From contig CAMYVY010000002.1 in assembly GCA_947302715.1 (NCBI GenBank), forward strand, positions 1 through 64,000: DNA of 64,000 nt, read 5' to 3'. Position 1 is the first letter of the stretch; each line of letters starts with the position of its first letter. This DNA is from an uncultured Clostridia bacterium. GTDB taxonomy: Bacteria > Bacillota > Clostridia > Peptostreptococcales > Anaerovoracaceae. Both the position numbers and the translations under genes were made by a program. Positions 36,692 through 45,941 of the stretch are shown here, piece after piece. Below the pieces are notes generated by a model. The model had not been told where the DNA came from and did not search any database. It was given only the letters and a program-made list of their open reading frames with translations.

Positions 36692-37396
36692 TCAGACCAT
36701 CTTTTCCTGCTTGATTTTCTTATCGATAACGTGTCTGGACTTTAGTTCATTCTTGATTTCCTCAACAGAAATCCCCATTTCAACCATCAAAACCATTACG
36801 TGATAAGCCAAATCCGATATCTCATAAACCGTCTCCGCCTTGTCATCGGCCTTTGCGGCGATTATTACTTCCGTACTTTCCTCTCCTACCTTTTTCAGAA
36901 TCTTATCAATTCCTTTTTCAAACAGATAGCTTGTATATGACCCTTCAGGCATTTCCTTCTTTCTTCCTTCCAAAAGGGCATATAAACCATTAAAGTCGAA
37001 TTCGGAATCATCTTGATGCCCTTCATCATATGCCTTATCCGACTCCGCCATTTCCGTTGCCATGGGGAATTCAAAGCAGCTATCATTTCCCAAATGACAT
37101 GCAGGCCCGTTTTTCTCCACATATACAGCAAGGGCGTCTCTATCGCAATCGCAAACTATGGACTTAACGTACTGTATATTTCCGGATGTTTCTCCCTTTC
37201 GCCAAAGTTCCTGCCTCGATCTTGACCAAAAACAAGTGCGCCCCTCATCGATGGTTATCTTTAAGCTCTCTTCATTCATATATGCAAGGGTGAGTATTTT
37301 ACCTGTTTCAGCATCAATAATAACTGCAGGTATCAAACCCCTATCATCAAACTTAACTTCCTTAATCAAAGTATCATCCACTTTAAGCTTCGGCAT
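36692..37396 (-). CDS. hisIE: Bifunctional phosphoribosyl-AMP cyclohydrolase / phosphoribosyl-ATP pyrophosphatase
   Basis: Steps two and three of histidine synthesis in one 234-residue chain. HisI part: [36 protein letters not shown] and the zinc/magnesium-binding CDCDRDAL...GPACHLG. HisE part from about 135: [20 protein letters not shown] and [14 protein letters not shown]. The fusion is common. Confidence 0.96.
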   Translation of the reverse strand: MPKLKVDDTLIKEVKFDDRGLIPAVIIDAETGKILTLAYMNEESLKITIDEGRTCFWSRSRQELWRKGETSGNIQYVKSIVCDCDRDALAVYVEKNGPACHLGNDSCFEFPMATEMAESDKAYDEGHQDDSEFDFNGLYALLEGRKKEMPEGSYTSYLFEKGIDKILKKVGEESTEVIIAAKADDKAETVYEISDLAYHVMVLMVEMGISVEEIKNELKSRHVIDKKIKQEKMV

Positions 37397-37458
37397 TATA
37401 TCATTCTACCTTTCAATCGTTTCAATCATTTTTCTATTTATCGTAAATCCTTACCGCT

Positions 37459-38217
37459 CTATAGCCTGACGGGTATATCGTTTTTCTGAAGAAGAGTCTT
37501 TAAGTCTTTTATGTCTACTGTACCAAAGTGAAAAATCGAAGCTGCAAGCCCCGCCGACATCTCTGGTATTTCACGAAACAGCTTAACAAAATCCTCTTTT
37601 GATCCTGCCCCTCCGGAGGCTATCACAGGAACCTTGACTGCTGATTGAACGAGCTTCAGGAGTTCCAAATCAAAGCCTTCTTTAACGCCGTCGGTATCCA
37701 TGCTGTTTACAACAATTTCGCCTGCTCCTCTCGATACACCTTCTTTAATCCAATTGATTGCATCGATTCCGGTGTTTTCTCTTCCACCTTTTATAAAGAC
37801 CTTGAACTCTCCGTCAACTCTTTTGATATCACAGGAAAGGACAACGCATTGATTGCCATATTTCCTTGCCGCTTCATTTATTAAATCGGGATTTCTGACA
37901 GCGCCGCTGTTTACACTTACCTTGTCTGCGCCGCACTTTAAGACTTTGTCGAAATCGTCCAATGTGTTTATGCCCCCTCCCACAGTAAGTGGAATGAATA
38001 CTTTGGAAGCAGTCTCCTTAAGTATTTCGGTAAAGATGCCTCTGTTCTCTGCGGAAGCAGTTATATCATAGAATACCAATTCGTCGGCTCCACATTCACT
38101 GTATTTTTCAGCAAGATCGACAGGCGACGCAACATCGTTAAGTCCCTGGAAATTCACACCCTTTACAACTCTGCCATTCTTAACATCCAGACAAGGAATA
38201 ATTCTCTTAGTAATCAT
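37459..38217 (-). CDS. hisF: Imidazole glycerol phosphate synthase, cyclase subunit
   Basis: TIM-barrel synthase that with HisH turns PRFAR into IGP and AICAR. 252 residues: [17 protein letters not shown], the second catalytic Asp in [13 protein letters not shown] and GGAGSKEDF. Gaps of 62 and 56 nt flank it; both are AT-rich without a recognisable signal. Confidence 0.97.
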   Translation of the reverse strand: MITKRIIPCLDVKNGRVVKGVNFQGLNDVASPVDLAEKYSECGADELVFYDITASAENRGIFTEILKETASKVFIPLTVGGGINTLDDFDKVLKCGADKVSVNSGAVRNPDLINEAARKYGNQCVVLSCDIKRVDGEFKVFIKGGRENTGIDAINWIKEGVSRGAGEIVVNSMDTDGVKEGFDLELLKLVQSAVKVPVIASGGAGSKEDFVKLFREIPEMSAGLAASIFHFGTVDIKDLKTLLQKNDIPVRL

Positions 38218-38273
38218 CGTTCCATTTCTTTCATTATGTATTTCAAAACTACATTTCAGAACTATTTAACTGC

Positions 38274-39014
38274 TCAGATTTGAGCATCGCGGCATACGCT
38301 CAGCGCTTCACCAAAGTCTATTCTTCCGTCATAAATAGCTCGACCAATTATAATACCTTCCAATCCAATATTGGATAGCTTCCTGACATCATCAAGACTC
38401 GTAACCCCACCGGAAGCTACTATCCCGCATTCATATTCCCCCGTATACTTATCTACCAGGTTAGAATAGAAATCCACATCAATTCCGTTCATCGCACCAT
38501 CCTTGCTGACATCCGTGCAAATAATCGTTTCCGCTCCCATATCACATAGAGTTTTGAAGGCCTCATCAGCCTTAAGCTTGGAAAGTTCATTCCACCCCTT
38601 TATTGCGGCGTAGCCATCTTTGATATCTATTCCTATCGCAATTCCGCTTCCATAGGTATCGATAGCTCGCTTCGTAAAATCCGGGTCTGTCATCGCGATT
38701 GTCCCCAAAATGACGCGTTCAACTCCCATCATAAGGTAGTCTTCTATCTGCGTCTCGGTTCTGATTCCTCCTCCTACTTCTATGTTTAAAGAAGTCCCCA
38801 TTGTCATCTTCTTGATTATTTCACTAATTTGGGCATTCCCATCCTTTGCTCCATCCAAGTCAACCACATGGAGCCACTTTGCCCCCAGATCATCAAAGCT
38901 GAATGCCATGTCAACCGGAGTACCTCCATAGACTGTCATCTTGCTGTAATCACCGTGAAGGAGTCTAACCACCATACCGTTTCTGATATCAATAGCAGGA
39001 AATAATTCTGTCAT
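38274..39014 (-). CDS. hisA: ProFAR isomerase
   Basis: Opens the ribose ring of ProFAR to PRFAR; half-barrel twin of HisF. 246 residues from MTELFPAIDIRNG, with VHVVDLDGAKDG-like LHVVDLDGAKDG, EVGGGIRTE and CTDVSKDGAMNGID. The ATG at 39014 is preferred because GGAGAA precedes it and the longer frame opens at a TTG inside hisH. Confidence 0.97.
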   Translation of the reverse strand: MTELFPAIDIRNGMVVRLLHGDYSKMTVYGGTPVDMAFSFDDLGAKWLHVVDLDGAKDGNAQISEIIKKMTMGTSLNIEVGGGIRTETQIEDYLMMGVERVILGTIAMTDPDFTKRAIDTYGSGIAIGIDIKDGYAAIKGWNELSKLKADEAFKTLCDMGAETIICTDVSKDGAMNGIDVDFYSNLVDKYTGEYECGIVASGGVTSLDDVRKLSNIGLEGIIIGRAIYDGRIDFGEALSVCRDAQI

Positions 39015-39037
39015 ATTCTTTCTCCAATTATCGTCAA

Positions 39038-39658
39038 TCAAATTTCTGAAAATGCTTTTAAAATTGCAAGTCCCGTCTCACCGCTTTTTTCCGGGTGAAA
39101 CTGAACGCCAAATACATTATCTCTTTCTACCGCAGCCGTAACCGGATAGCTGTAATCGCATGTTGCGATAATGCTTTCTCTGCAATCCACTCCGGAATAG
39201 CTGTGAACAAAGTACACATAGCTCCCCTCGTCAACATATTTAAAAATCGAGCTTTTAGTACGTTCCTTTGGAAAACTGAGCGCATTCCATCCCATCTGAG
39301 GAATGCTCAAACTATCATCGGTTATCAGTTTATTCATATCTTCTACAGTTCCGCGAATAAGTCCCAGTCCGGTATATTCCCCGTATTCGAAGCTTTTTTC
39401 AAACATAAGCTGCATACCAAGGCAAATCCCGAGAATTGGAATTCCCTTCTCCGCAGCCATCAGACAGGCCTCATCCATTTTGCTTTCTGTTAGCAAATTC
39501 ATTGCGTCACCAAAAGCACCAACTCCCGGAAGTATTATCCTGTCACTCTTAAGAAGTAGTTCCGGGTCGTTTGTGAGTTCCGACTCTATTCCCAAATAGT
39601 CCAAAGAACATTTTATTGAGAAAATGTTTCCGACTCCATAGTCAATTATTCTTAGCAT
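39038..39658 (-). CDS. hisH: Imidazole glycerol phosphate synthase, glutaminase subunit
   Basis: Class I amidotransferase giving ammonia to HisF. 206 residues with IDYGVGNIFSI, the nucleophile Cys in GICLGMQLMFEKS, and His/Glu in VQFHPEKSG. Complete triad. Confidence 0.97.
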   Translation of the reverse strand: MLRIIDYGVGNIFSIKCSLDYLGIESELTNDPELLLKSDRIILPGVGAFGDAMNLLTESKMDEACLMAAEKGIPILGICLGMQLMFEKSFEYGEYTGLGLIRGTVEDMNKLITDDSLSIPQMGWNALSFPKERTKSSIFKYVDEGSYVYFVHSYSGVDCRESIIATCDYSYPVTAAVERDNVFGVQFHPEKSGETGLAILKAFSEI

Positions 39659-39681
39659 ATCTCTCCTGATTCTAAAACCTG

Positions 39682-40293
39682 TTAAACCAATATACCCTTG
39701 GTTGAAGGGATCTTGTCCTTAGTTCTTTCGTCTATTTCTACTGCCTTAGAAAGCACTCTACCCGCAGCCTTAAATGCGCTTTCTGCAATATGGTGGCTGT
39801 TTTCTCCGGCCAAGAGAATGAAGTGAAGAGTGATTTCGCTCTTTCTTGTGAAGGCAAGGAAGAATTCCTTAAAGAGTTCGGTATCGAAAGTCCCTACCTT
39901 TTCTGTCGGAAATTCCACATCAAAGTTCAGATAATCTCTTCCTGAAATATCAACTGCACACATCATAAGAGCCTCATCCATCGGCAGAACTATGTTCGCA
40001 TATCTTGTAATTCCCTTCATGTCTCCGAGTGCATCTTTGAACGCCTGTCCAATTGCAATTCCTATATCCTCAACTGAGTGATGGGAGTCCACATCGATAT
40101 CTCCATCGCAAAATACATCAAGCCTGAACATGCCATGAGCAGCAAATAGCGTAAGCATATGGTCCATAAATCCGATTCCCGTATCGATATTGTTCTTTTC
40201 GGATCTTCCATCATCAATGTCAAGGAATACCTTGATCTTCGTTTCATTCGTATTTCGTTCTACATTTGCGCTTCTCATGATTTTCTTAGCCAT
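39682..40293 (-). CDS. hisB: Imidazoleglycerol-phosphate dehydratase
   Basis: Monofunctional HisB, 203 residues, making imidazole acetol phosphate. Two metal motif sets are visible: DHMLTLFAAHG with DSHHSVEDIGIAIGQA, and the later HHIAESAFKA. No phosphatase domain; that job falls to hisK. Starts 19 nt inside the end of hisC. Confidence 0.97.
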   Translation of the reverse strand: MAKKIMRSANVERNTNETKIKVFLDIDDGRSEKNNIDTGIGFMDHMLTLFAAHGMFRLDVFCDGDIDVDSHHSVEDIGIAIGQAFKDALGDMKGITRYANIVLPMDEALMMCAVDISGRDYLNFDVEFPTEKVGTFDTELFKEFFLAFTRKSEITLHFILLAGENSHHIAESAFKAAGRVLSKAVEIDERTKDKIPSTKGILV

Positions 40294-41402
40294 TCTTCCC
40301 CTTTCCTTTCCAAAATCCCGATCATATTATCCATATCTTCTTCGGTACCTATGCTGATTCGTAGGAAGTCTTCTATTCTTTTCTTGCCGAACCAGCGTAC
40401 CAATATTCCGTTGTCCTTTAATTGCTTATATATTTCTTCAGCTTTTATTTTGCTCCAGAGACTATCCTGTTTTGCCCATACGCCTGAACCAACAAAGAGG
40501 AAATTGGCCTTGGATTCCGATACAAAAAAGCCCATTTCCTTAAGCTTATCAGCCGTCCGCTCTCTTACATCGATTATCTTCTTGCAGTTTTCTTGATAAT
40601 ACTCAATTTCATCCAATACCGCAAGCCCGACAAGTTCAGTCATCCTGTTTACATTGTAAGGATTCGTGGAATACTTCATTAGTTCAAGGTCCGAAATCAG
40701 TTCCTTAGATCCGATGGCATAACCCAGTCTCGCACCGGCTAAGGAAGCTGACTTCGAATATGTTCTTGATACTAATACGTTGTCGTATTTCTCCACCAAC
40801 GGTATAGCCGTTTCTCCTCCGAAATCGATGTAGGCTTCATCAACCAATACGACGCTTTGCTTATTATTCTTTACGATTTTTTCTACCTCGTTTATCTTTA
40901 AAGCAATCCCCGTTGGCGCATTTGGATTTGCGAAAACAATTAAGCCGGGAGCATTATCGTCCTTAAAGCAATAATCATCCGAGATTAATTCAAAATCGTC
41001 ATTAAGAGGTATTTCTATAGTCTTCACGTTTTTAAAATCGGCGAAGACCTTATAGAATCCGTAGCTGATATCGGGGAAAGCTACGGGAATTGATTCTCCC
41101 GTATATGCCATAAAAGCGAAGTTAATAATATCATCCGACCCATTGGATACAAAGACATTATCGCTCATTAATTCCACATCCTTGAATTGTTCCTTTATGG
41201 CCTCCTTTAGTTCTTGCTGATTCGGAGAGGGATAGAGTCTCAGTTTTTCCAAATCGGCAGCACTTATCGCATCAAGAACCTTTGGCCCCGGAGGAAAGGG
41301 GGATTCGTTTGTGTTCAGCTTGATATACTTCTTATCGTTAAGCTGCTCCCCCGGAGTATAGGCTTCATAATTATTGAATCTCTCTCTTATGTATTTACTC
41401 AT
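40275..41402 (-). CDS. hisC: Histidinol-phosphate aminotransferase
   Basis: PLP aminotransferase of 375 residues. KLNTNESPFPPGPKV start, FVSNGSDDIINFAF, FANPNAPTGIAL, DEAYIDFGG and the PLP Lys in SRTYSKSASLAGARLGY. Lies 15 nt after hisZG, where hisD usually stands. Confidence 0.96.
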   Translation of the reverse strand: MSKYIRERFNNYEAYTPGEQLNDKKYIKLNTNESPFPPGPKVLDAISAADLEKLRLYPSPNQQELKEAIKEQFKDVELMSDNVFVSNGSDDIINFAFMAYTGESIPVAFPDISYGFYKVFADFKNVKTIEIPLNDDFELISDDYCFKDDNAPGLIVFANPNAPTGIALKINEVEKIVKNNKQSVVLVDEAYIDFGGETAIPLVEKYDNVLVSRTYSKSASLAGARLGYAIGSKELISDLELMKYSTNPYNVNRMTELVGLAVLDEIEYYQENCKKIIDVRERTADKLKEMGFFVSESKANFLFVGSGVWAKQDSLWSKIKAEEIYKQLKDNGILVRWFGKKRIEDFLRISIGTEEDMDNMIGILERKGEEWLRKS

Positions 41403-41417
41403 TTTATCTTCTAACCT

Positions 41418-42992
41418 CTAATCAATAACTGTCTGCAATTTATCAACAAGGTCAACAATCCTGGCGTTTTTGAATTTAAATGATGATTTATTGGAAATGA
41501 GTCTTGCGCTCACTTTCAGAATATCTTCCATCGTAACCAAATCGTTTTCCTTCAATGTTTTTCCGGTCTCAACTATATCCACTATAACGTCCGACATATT
41601 CAGGACAGGAGCGAGTTCTATGGAACCGTGCAGTTCTATAATATCTATTTTTCTGCTTTCCCCTTCATAATATCTCCTCGCTATCTCCGGAAACTTCGTA
41701 GCAACTCTAAGCGTTCTTGATGTATCGTCGACATAGTCCTTTCGACCTGCAACGCATATTTTGCACTTACCCTTCTTTAGATCCAAGAGCTCATATACTT
41801 CCGGCGAATATTCTTCAATAATATCGCTGCCGCATGCTCCAAGATCAGCCGTTCCCCTTTCAACATATACCGTAACGTCGGATGGTTTTACCCAGAAGAA
41901 CCTGATCTTCTTTTTCTTATTCTCAAAAACCAATTTGCGATTGTCTTCTTTGATATCCGGGCATGGGAACCCCGCCTTCTCAAATAAATCGTATATCTTC
42001 TCTCCCAACCTGCCCTTTGGAAGAGCGATATTCAAATAATCGGTATCCAAAGAGGAATTTAATGACTTGGCATCTATGTCATCCAAATAATCAAGGTATA
42101 AGGCAAATCCGATTGCAGATCCGCTTTTCCCCATATGGGCCATCACTCCGTCATACTTGCCTCCGGAAAGTATTTTGGACGGTAGTCCTTCAATATAACC
42201 CTGAAGCAGAATTCCGCTATAATAAGTCATATTGTTGATAATGGAAAAATCAATATTAATTGTGCCTCCAACCTTCTTTGATGAAAGCTTCTTACAAACA
42301 TCCTCAATTTCGGAAAGATAATCCATAGCCTTTGAACTGATGGGAAGCTTTTTTAATTTGGGGATTGTATCCCTATAGTCTCCATACAATAAGGTTAGCG
42401 CTTCAATTACCTGTACTTCGGAATCCGGAATCTCATATTTTTCAGCGAGTTGATATATAGACGAAGAGTTTTTTTCACCTATTGCCTTAGTGATTGCTTT
42501 TTTTAATTCCTCAGGCATTCCCGAGAGTACCTCCTGAAGAAATCCCATATGTGATATATCAAGGATAAAGTCCTTGGATATCTTTTTTAGACTAAGTGCA
42601 GCAAGAAGAACAACCTCGGAAATATCATCCTTCCCGATTTTCCCCAAAAGTTCAAGACCCGTTTGCCTGAGTTCTTGATAATCGCCGTTTCTCTCGCTTC
42701 TATATATATTTTCGCTGTAATAGATTTTCTCAACGGGTTTTGCATCAGGTCTGAAATACTTGACAATTGATAGAGTGAGATCGGGTCTTAATGCTAAAAG
42801 CCTTCCGTTTTCACCCGTAACAGTAATTATGTTCTCATTGGGAATAAAGTCTCTACACCTATTGTACAAGTCGTATTCTTCAAATTTACCCATCTTGAAT
42901 CTGCTATAGCCATATTTACTATAGAGAGACCTGAGTTCCAAATCTATTCTTTCCTTTAATTCCATTTCCTGATAGATATTATTCTTCGTCAT
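41418..42992 (-). CDS. hisZG: HisZ-HisG fusion: ATP phosphoribosyltransferase with its regulatory subunit
   Basis: First enzyme of histidine synthesis. Residues 1 to about 312 are HisZ, a catalytically idle histidyl-tRNA-synthetase-like subunit (RPDLTLSIVKYF, motif-2-like YRSERNGDYQELRQTGLELLG). From about 318 a short-form HisG follows (LNIALPKGRLGEKIYDLF, DLGACGSDI, DVIVDIVETGKTLKENDL). The two are normally separate chains forming an octamer with histidine feedback. The ATG at 42992 is used; the longer frame starts at a TTG. The SD GGTAAAG is weak. Confidence 0.9.
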   Translation of the reverse strand: MTKNNIYQEMELKERIDLELRSLYSKYGYSRFKMGKFEEYDLYNRCRDFIPNENIITVTGENGRLLALRPDLTLSIVKYFRPDAKPVEKIYYSENIYRSERNGDYQELRQTGLELLGKIGKDDISEVVLLAALSLKKISKDFILDISHMGFLQEVLSGMPEELKKAITKAIGEKNSSSIYQLAEKYEIPDSEVQVIEALTLLYGDYRDTIPKLKKLPISSKAMDYLSEIEDVCKKLSSKKVGGTINIDFSIINNMTYYSGILLQGYIEGLPSKILSGGKYDGVMAHMGKSGSAIGFALYLDYLDDIDAKSLNSSLDTDYLNIALPKGRLGEKIYDLFEKAGFPCPDIKEDNRKLVFENKKKKIRFFWVKPSDVTVYVERGTADLGACGSDIIEEYSPEVYELLDLKKGKCKICVAGRKDYVDDTSRTLRVATKFPEIARRYYEGESRKIDIIELHGSIELAPVLNMSDVIVDIVETGKTLKENDLVTMEDILKVSARLISNKSSFKFKNARIVDLVDKLQTVID

Positions 42993-43041
42993 ATTCTTTA
43001 CCAATATAATTATCAAAACGCTTTCGCTTTATCGCTTTATC

Positions 43042-43070
43042 ATATTAACGCATTATTGTATTAAAGTCAA
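43042..43070 (-). promoter_or_regulatory. Promoter of the his operon
   Basis: Minus strand TTGACT (43065-43070), 17 nt, TAATAT (43042-43047). The leader is only about 43 nt, too short for a T-box or an attenuator. Confidence 0.6.
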
Positions 43071-43080
43071 CAATTAATTT

Positions 43081-43112
43081 CAAATAAAAAAGGCTGAATC
43101 GTTCAGCCTTTT
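43081..43112 (-). terminator. Terminator of the coaBC transcript
   Basis: Eleven-bp stem AAAAGGCTGAA (43088-43098) with its complement (43102-43112), loop TCG, then minus-strand TTTATTTG. Placed right after the small Cys-rich gene. Confidence 0.75.
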
Positions 43113-43117
43113 AAACC

Positions 43118-43387
43118 CTATTCAATTCTTATAAACTCTTTATTATTAATCTCGCTGAAATCCCCGCAACCGGAATCACCGTTCACTCCCTGAAGTCCTT
43201 CCGTCCCAAAGCGGGTGCACATGGATGCCAAGGCACAGCTCTCACAGGCTGAATCCTGCTTTATCTGCATCTCGGGGTCCCTGTTCTTTGCATTGTGAGC
43301 TGCCCCAAATGCCCATATAGCAGCAAGTCCGGCTATTATAAGCGCAGCAATCACAATATAAAAGATGTGTGTGATAAAGTATTCCAT
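43118..43387 (-). CDS. Small membrane protein with C-terminal cysteine cluster
   Basis: 89 residues, unrecognised. One N-terminal membrane helix (about 5-29), then a soluble tail with cysteines at 48, 51, 57 and 74 (C-x2-C-x5-C-x16-C; SACESCALASMC). The pattern recalls metal-binding or FeoB-associated Cys-rich membrane peptides, but there is no feo gene. The ATG at 43387, 1 nt after the coaBC stop with GGAAAGG before it, is chosen over a longer frame inside coaBC. Terminator follows at once. Confidence 0.7.
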   Translation of the reverse strand: MEYFITHIFYIVIAALIIAGLAAIWAFGAAHNAKNRDPEMQIKQDSACESCALASMCTRFGTEGLQGVNGDSGCGDFSEINNKEFIRIE

Positions 43388-43388
43388 A

Positions 43389-44582
43389 TCAATCAGCCTT
43401 TCCGAGGATTCTGTCAAAAATCGTCTTTGCAACCATTTCTTTTGATTTTAGTTCTTCCGGATATATACCCTCTCGAGTTATAAATGTAACTTGATTTGTA
43501 TCCGTACCGAATCCCGACCCGGCCTGCTTAAGATTGTTCGCAACGATCATATCGGCATTTTTCTTCTCCAGTTTGGCCGAACTGTTTTCCACCATCTTTT
43601 CCGTTTCCATCGAAAAACCACAAATATACTGCCCTTCACGCTTATGCTCACCAAGGTATTTAAGGATGTCCTTCGTCCTCTTTAGCGGAATCGAAAGATC
43701 CCCATCCTTCTTTTTGATTTTCTGATCGCTGACATTTTCAGGAGTATAATCGGCTACTGCAGCAGCCTTGATTATTATGTCCATTTTTTCCTGCCTGGAG
43801 ACAACTGCTTCGAACATTTCTTCGGCACTGTTTACATTTACAACTTCAACGAAGCTTGGTAGTTTCGCAGTCGTAAACGCTTTAACCAATGTGACCTCAG
43901 CCCCTCTCATCATGGCTTCCTTCGCAATTGCAAAGCCCATCTTTCCACTGCTGTGGTTAGTTATAAATCTAACCGGATCCATGGATTCTCTGGTGGCTCC
44001 CGCTGTTACGAGAACGCGTTTCCCCACCATATCCTTGTCCCTGCCCAAAGTTCTTTCCAGGTACTCAACCAGGTATTCGGGCTCGGGCATCTTCCCTGCA
44101 CCATCATCTCCACAAGCCAATAAACCTTCCGAAGGTTCAATCACCTCGAAGCCGTAGTTCCTGAGCTTCTCTATATTGTCCTGAGTAACCGGATTGATAA
44201 GCATATTGGTATTCATCGCAGGTGCGATGATTTTCTTGCAGGTCGCAGCAAGAACCGTAGTCGTAAGCATATCGTCTGCAATTCCATTTGCAAGTTTCGC
44301 AATTATATTTGCCGTGGCAGGAGCAATCAAAATAACGTCTGCCTTTTTTGCAAGGGAAATGTGCTTAACGTCCCAGCTGAAATCCCTATCAAAGGTATCC
44401 AGATAGCACTTGTTTTTTGTAAGAGTTTCAAATGTCAAAGGCGAGATAAACTCCGTGGCGTTTTTGGTCATTATAACTTCCACATTCGCCTCTGTCTTTG
44501 ATAAGGCACTTGCGACATATGGCATCTTATACGCAGCAATACCGCCTGAAATACCGAGTAAAATAGTTTTATTCTCAAACAT
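43389..44582 (-). CDS. coaBC: Bifunctional phosphopantothenoylcysteine decarboxylase / ligase
   Basis: Coenzyme A synthesis: couples cysteine to phosphopantothenate (CoaB) and decarboxylates it (CoaC). 397 residues. The N-terminal flavoprotein half has GISGGIAAYK, SLAKKADVILIAPATANI with catalytic His nearby and PAMNTNM. The CoaB half from about 185 has VTAGATRESMDPVRFITNHSS and KIKKKDG. Full length. Confidence 0.97.
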   Translation of the reverse strand: MFENKTILLGISGGIAAYKMPYVASALSKTEANVEVIMTKNATEFISPLTFETLTKNKCYLDTFDRDFSWDVKHISLAKKADVILIAPATANIIAKLANGIADDMLTTTVLAATCKKIIAPAMNTNMLINPVTQDNIEKLRNYGFEVIEPSEGLLACGDDGAGKMPEPEYLVEYLERTLGRDKDMVGKRVLVTAGATRESMDPVRFITNHSSGKMGFAIAKEAMMRGAEVTLVKAFTTAKLPSFVEVVNVNSAEEMFEAVVSRQEKMDIIIKAAAVADYTPENVSDQKIKKKDGDLSIPLKRTKDILKYLGEHKREGQYICGFSMETEKMVENSSAKLEKKNADMIVANNLKQAGSGFGTDTNQVTFITREGIYPEELKSKEMVAKTIFDRILGKAD

Positions 44583-44610
44583 TGTCTACTCCAGTCGTTT
44601 AATAGTCAAA

Positions 44611-44632
44611 GACGGTCCCCATTGGAACCGTC
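44611..44632 (-). terminator. Probable terminator after rplT
   Basis: GACGGT (44611-44616) pairs with ACCGTC (44627-44632) with further G/C pairing inside. Minus strand continues TTTGACTATT, a weak U tract. It is the only candidate signal between rplT and coaBC. Confidence 0.45.
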
Positions 44633-44644
44633 CCAATAACGATA

Positions 44645-45004
44645 CTAATTTGCGTATGCGCTCTTTGCTGTCTCACAGAGCTTTGCAAATCCGGCCTCAT
44701 CATGTATAGCCATCTCAGAAAGCATTTTTCTGTTGATTTCAATTCCGTTCTTCTTTAGACCATCCATCAAGCGGCTGTAAGAGATGCCGTTCATTCTTGC
44801 GCCGGCATTGATTCTTGCTATCCACATCTGACGATACTGTCTCTTTTTAAGCTTTCTTCCAACGTATGCAGCAGCAAGACCTCTAAGTACTGCCGGATTT
44901 GCAGCACGGAATTGCTTGCTCCTTGCTCCGTAATAACCCTTAGCCTGCTTAAGTATTTTTTTATGTCTCTTGTGGGCATTTACACCCTTCTTAACTCTTG
45001 CCAT
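44645..45004 (-). CDS. rplT: 50S ribosomal protein L20
   Basis: 119 residues, basic, typical start [30 protein letters not shown] and [21 protein letters not shown]. Assembly protein of the large subunit; in Bacillus it represses its own operon by binding the leader. Third gene of infC-rpmI-rplT. Confidence 0.99.
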   Translation of the reverse strand: MARVKKGVNAHKRHKKILKQAKGYYGARSKQFRAANPAVLRGLAAAYVGRKLKKRQYRQMWIARINAGARMNGISYSRLMDGLKKNGIEINRKMLSEMAIHDEAGFAKLCETAKSAYAN

Positions 45005-45022
45005 TTTTCTTACCTCCCCTAA

Positions 45023-45223
45023 TTACTTAGCCATTGACCTTAACATTCTCTTGTGATCGGCACTCGTCACGATAGTAGCCTTTCTAAGGCCTCTTTTTCT
45101 CTTGGGTGCCTTCTTCGTAAGAATATGGCTTTTGTATGCTTTGTTCCTTTTAATACGTCCGGAACCGGTAAGCTTAAGTCTCTTGCATGCACCTCTATGG
45201 GATTTCATCTTATTCTTTGCCAT
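45023..45223 (-). CDS. rpmI: 50S ribosomal protein L35
   Basis: 66 residues: [22 protein letters not shown] and the C-terminal [11 protein letters not shown] region, complete. Starts 2 nt after infC, with the SD GAGGAGG-like AGGAGGAATAAT inside the infC end. Confidence 0.98.
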   Translation of the reverse strand: MAKNKMKSHRGACKRLKLTGSGRIKRNKAYKSHILTKKAPKRKRGLRKATIVTSADHKRMLRSMAK

Positions 45224-45225
45224 TA

Positions 45226-45783
45226 TTATTCCTCCTCGCTATTATTCGCGTTTTTAGCCGCTTTTTCTCTTTCCTTTTCACTCTTGGGTGCCAAGAACAT
45301 GGTAAGTGAACGACCCTCCATGGCTGGCTGTTTTTCCACCGTGCTCACATCCTGAGTGAGCTCGATAAATTTGCTCATAACTTCTCTGCCCAGGTCAGTG
45401 TGGCCAAGTTCCCTTCCCCTGAAGCGAAGAGATACCTTAACCTTGTCACCATCCATCAAGAATTTGCTGGCGGTATTTGCCTTAACCTGAATATCATGTT
45501 CCTCGATAAAAGTGCTCAATCGGATTTCCTTAACCTGAATGGTTTTTTGTTTCTTCTTGGCATCTTTTTCTCTCTTCTGTGCCTCATAGCGATACTTGCC
45601 GTAATCAAGTATCCTGCATACAGGCGGATCCGCATTGGGTGAAATCAGCACCAAGTCCAGATTTCTCTCCTCGGCAAGTTCCAGGGCTTCATCCCGGGAC
45701 TTGATTCCAAGCATGGTTCCATCTTCATCGATAACTCTGAGTTCCTTATCGCGAATCTCTTCATTAATTCTGTTCTCTTTTAT
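45226..45783 (-). CDS. infC: Translation initiation factor IF-3, probable AUA start
   Basis: Binds 30S, discards non-initiator tRNA and rejects weak start codons. About 185 residues: N-domain [17 protein letters not shown], linker [24 protein letters not shown]-domain [14 protein letters not shown]. No ATG lies near the expected N-terminus. The strong SD GGGAGG is followed after 8 nt by ATA AAA GAG AAC AGA ATT AAT, so AUA (45781-45783) is the likely start, as AUU is in other bacteria. A TTG 54 nt upstream is in frame but reads through the attenuator hairpin. Confidence 0.85.
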   Translation of the reverse strand: MKENRINEEIRDKELRVIDEDGTMLGIKSRDEALELAEERNLDLVLISPNADPPVCRILDYGKYRYEAQKREKDAKKKQKTIQVKEIRLSTFIEEHDIQVKANTASKFLMDGDKVKVSLRFRGRELGHTDLGREVMSKFIELTQDVSTVEKQPAMEGRSLTMFLAPKSEKEREKAAKNANNSEEE

Positions 45784-45935
45784 GGCTCTTACCTCCCAAA
45801 AACTAACAAGAGCAGATACAAAGAAGTATCCGCTCAAAACATCGCCAAGAGGCGTATTGTCTCATATGATAACCCTTAGAAACAGAATTCATGGGGTGAG
45901 AAGCGGATAACTTCTACTTCGTACGAATTTCGTAC
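45784..45935 (-). promoter_or_regulatory. infC-rpmI-rplT leader with intrinsic attenuator
   Basis: Read leftward, the 150-nt leader has a GTACGAA/TTCGTAC hairpin. Next is GTTATCCGCTTCTCA (45911-45897). Last comes a terminator hairpin GAGCGGATAC/GTATCTGCTC (45826-45835, 45810-45819) with TTTTT (45798-45802) just before the SD. The ATCCGCT of the early segment can pair with AGCGGAT of the terminator arm, a ready antiterminator. Arrangement is as expected for L20-controlled leaders. Confidence 0.6.
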
Positions 45936-45941
45936 CTTGAT

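Noticed and set aside
42993..43040. T-box or his leader peptide before hisZG
   Set aside because: Only about 43 nt of leader, with no T-box sequence and no His-rich short frame.
45784..45837. N-terminal extension of IF3 from TTG 45837
   Set aside because: It would translate the attenuator hairpin and SD (SGYFFVSALVSFWEVRA) and has no homologue in IF3.
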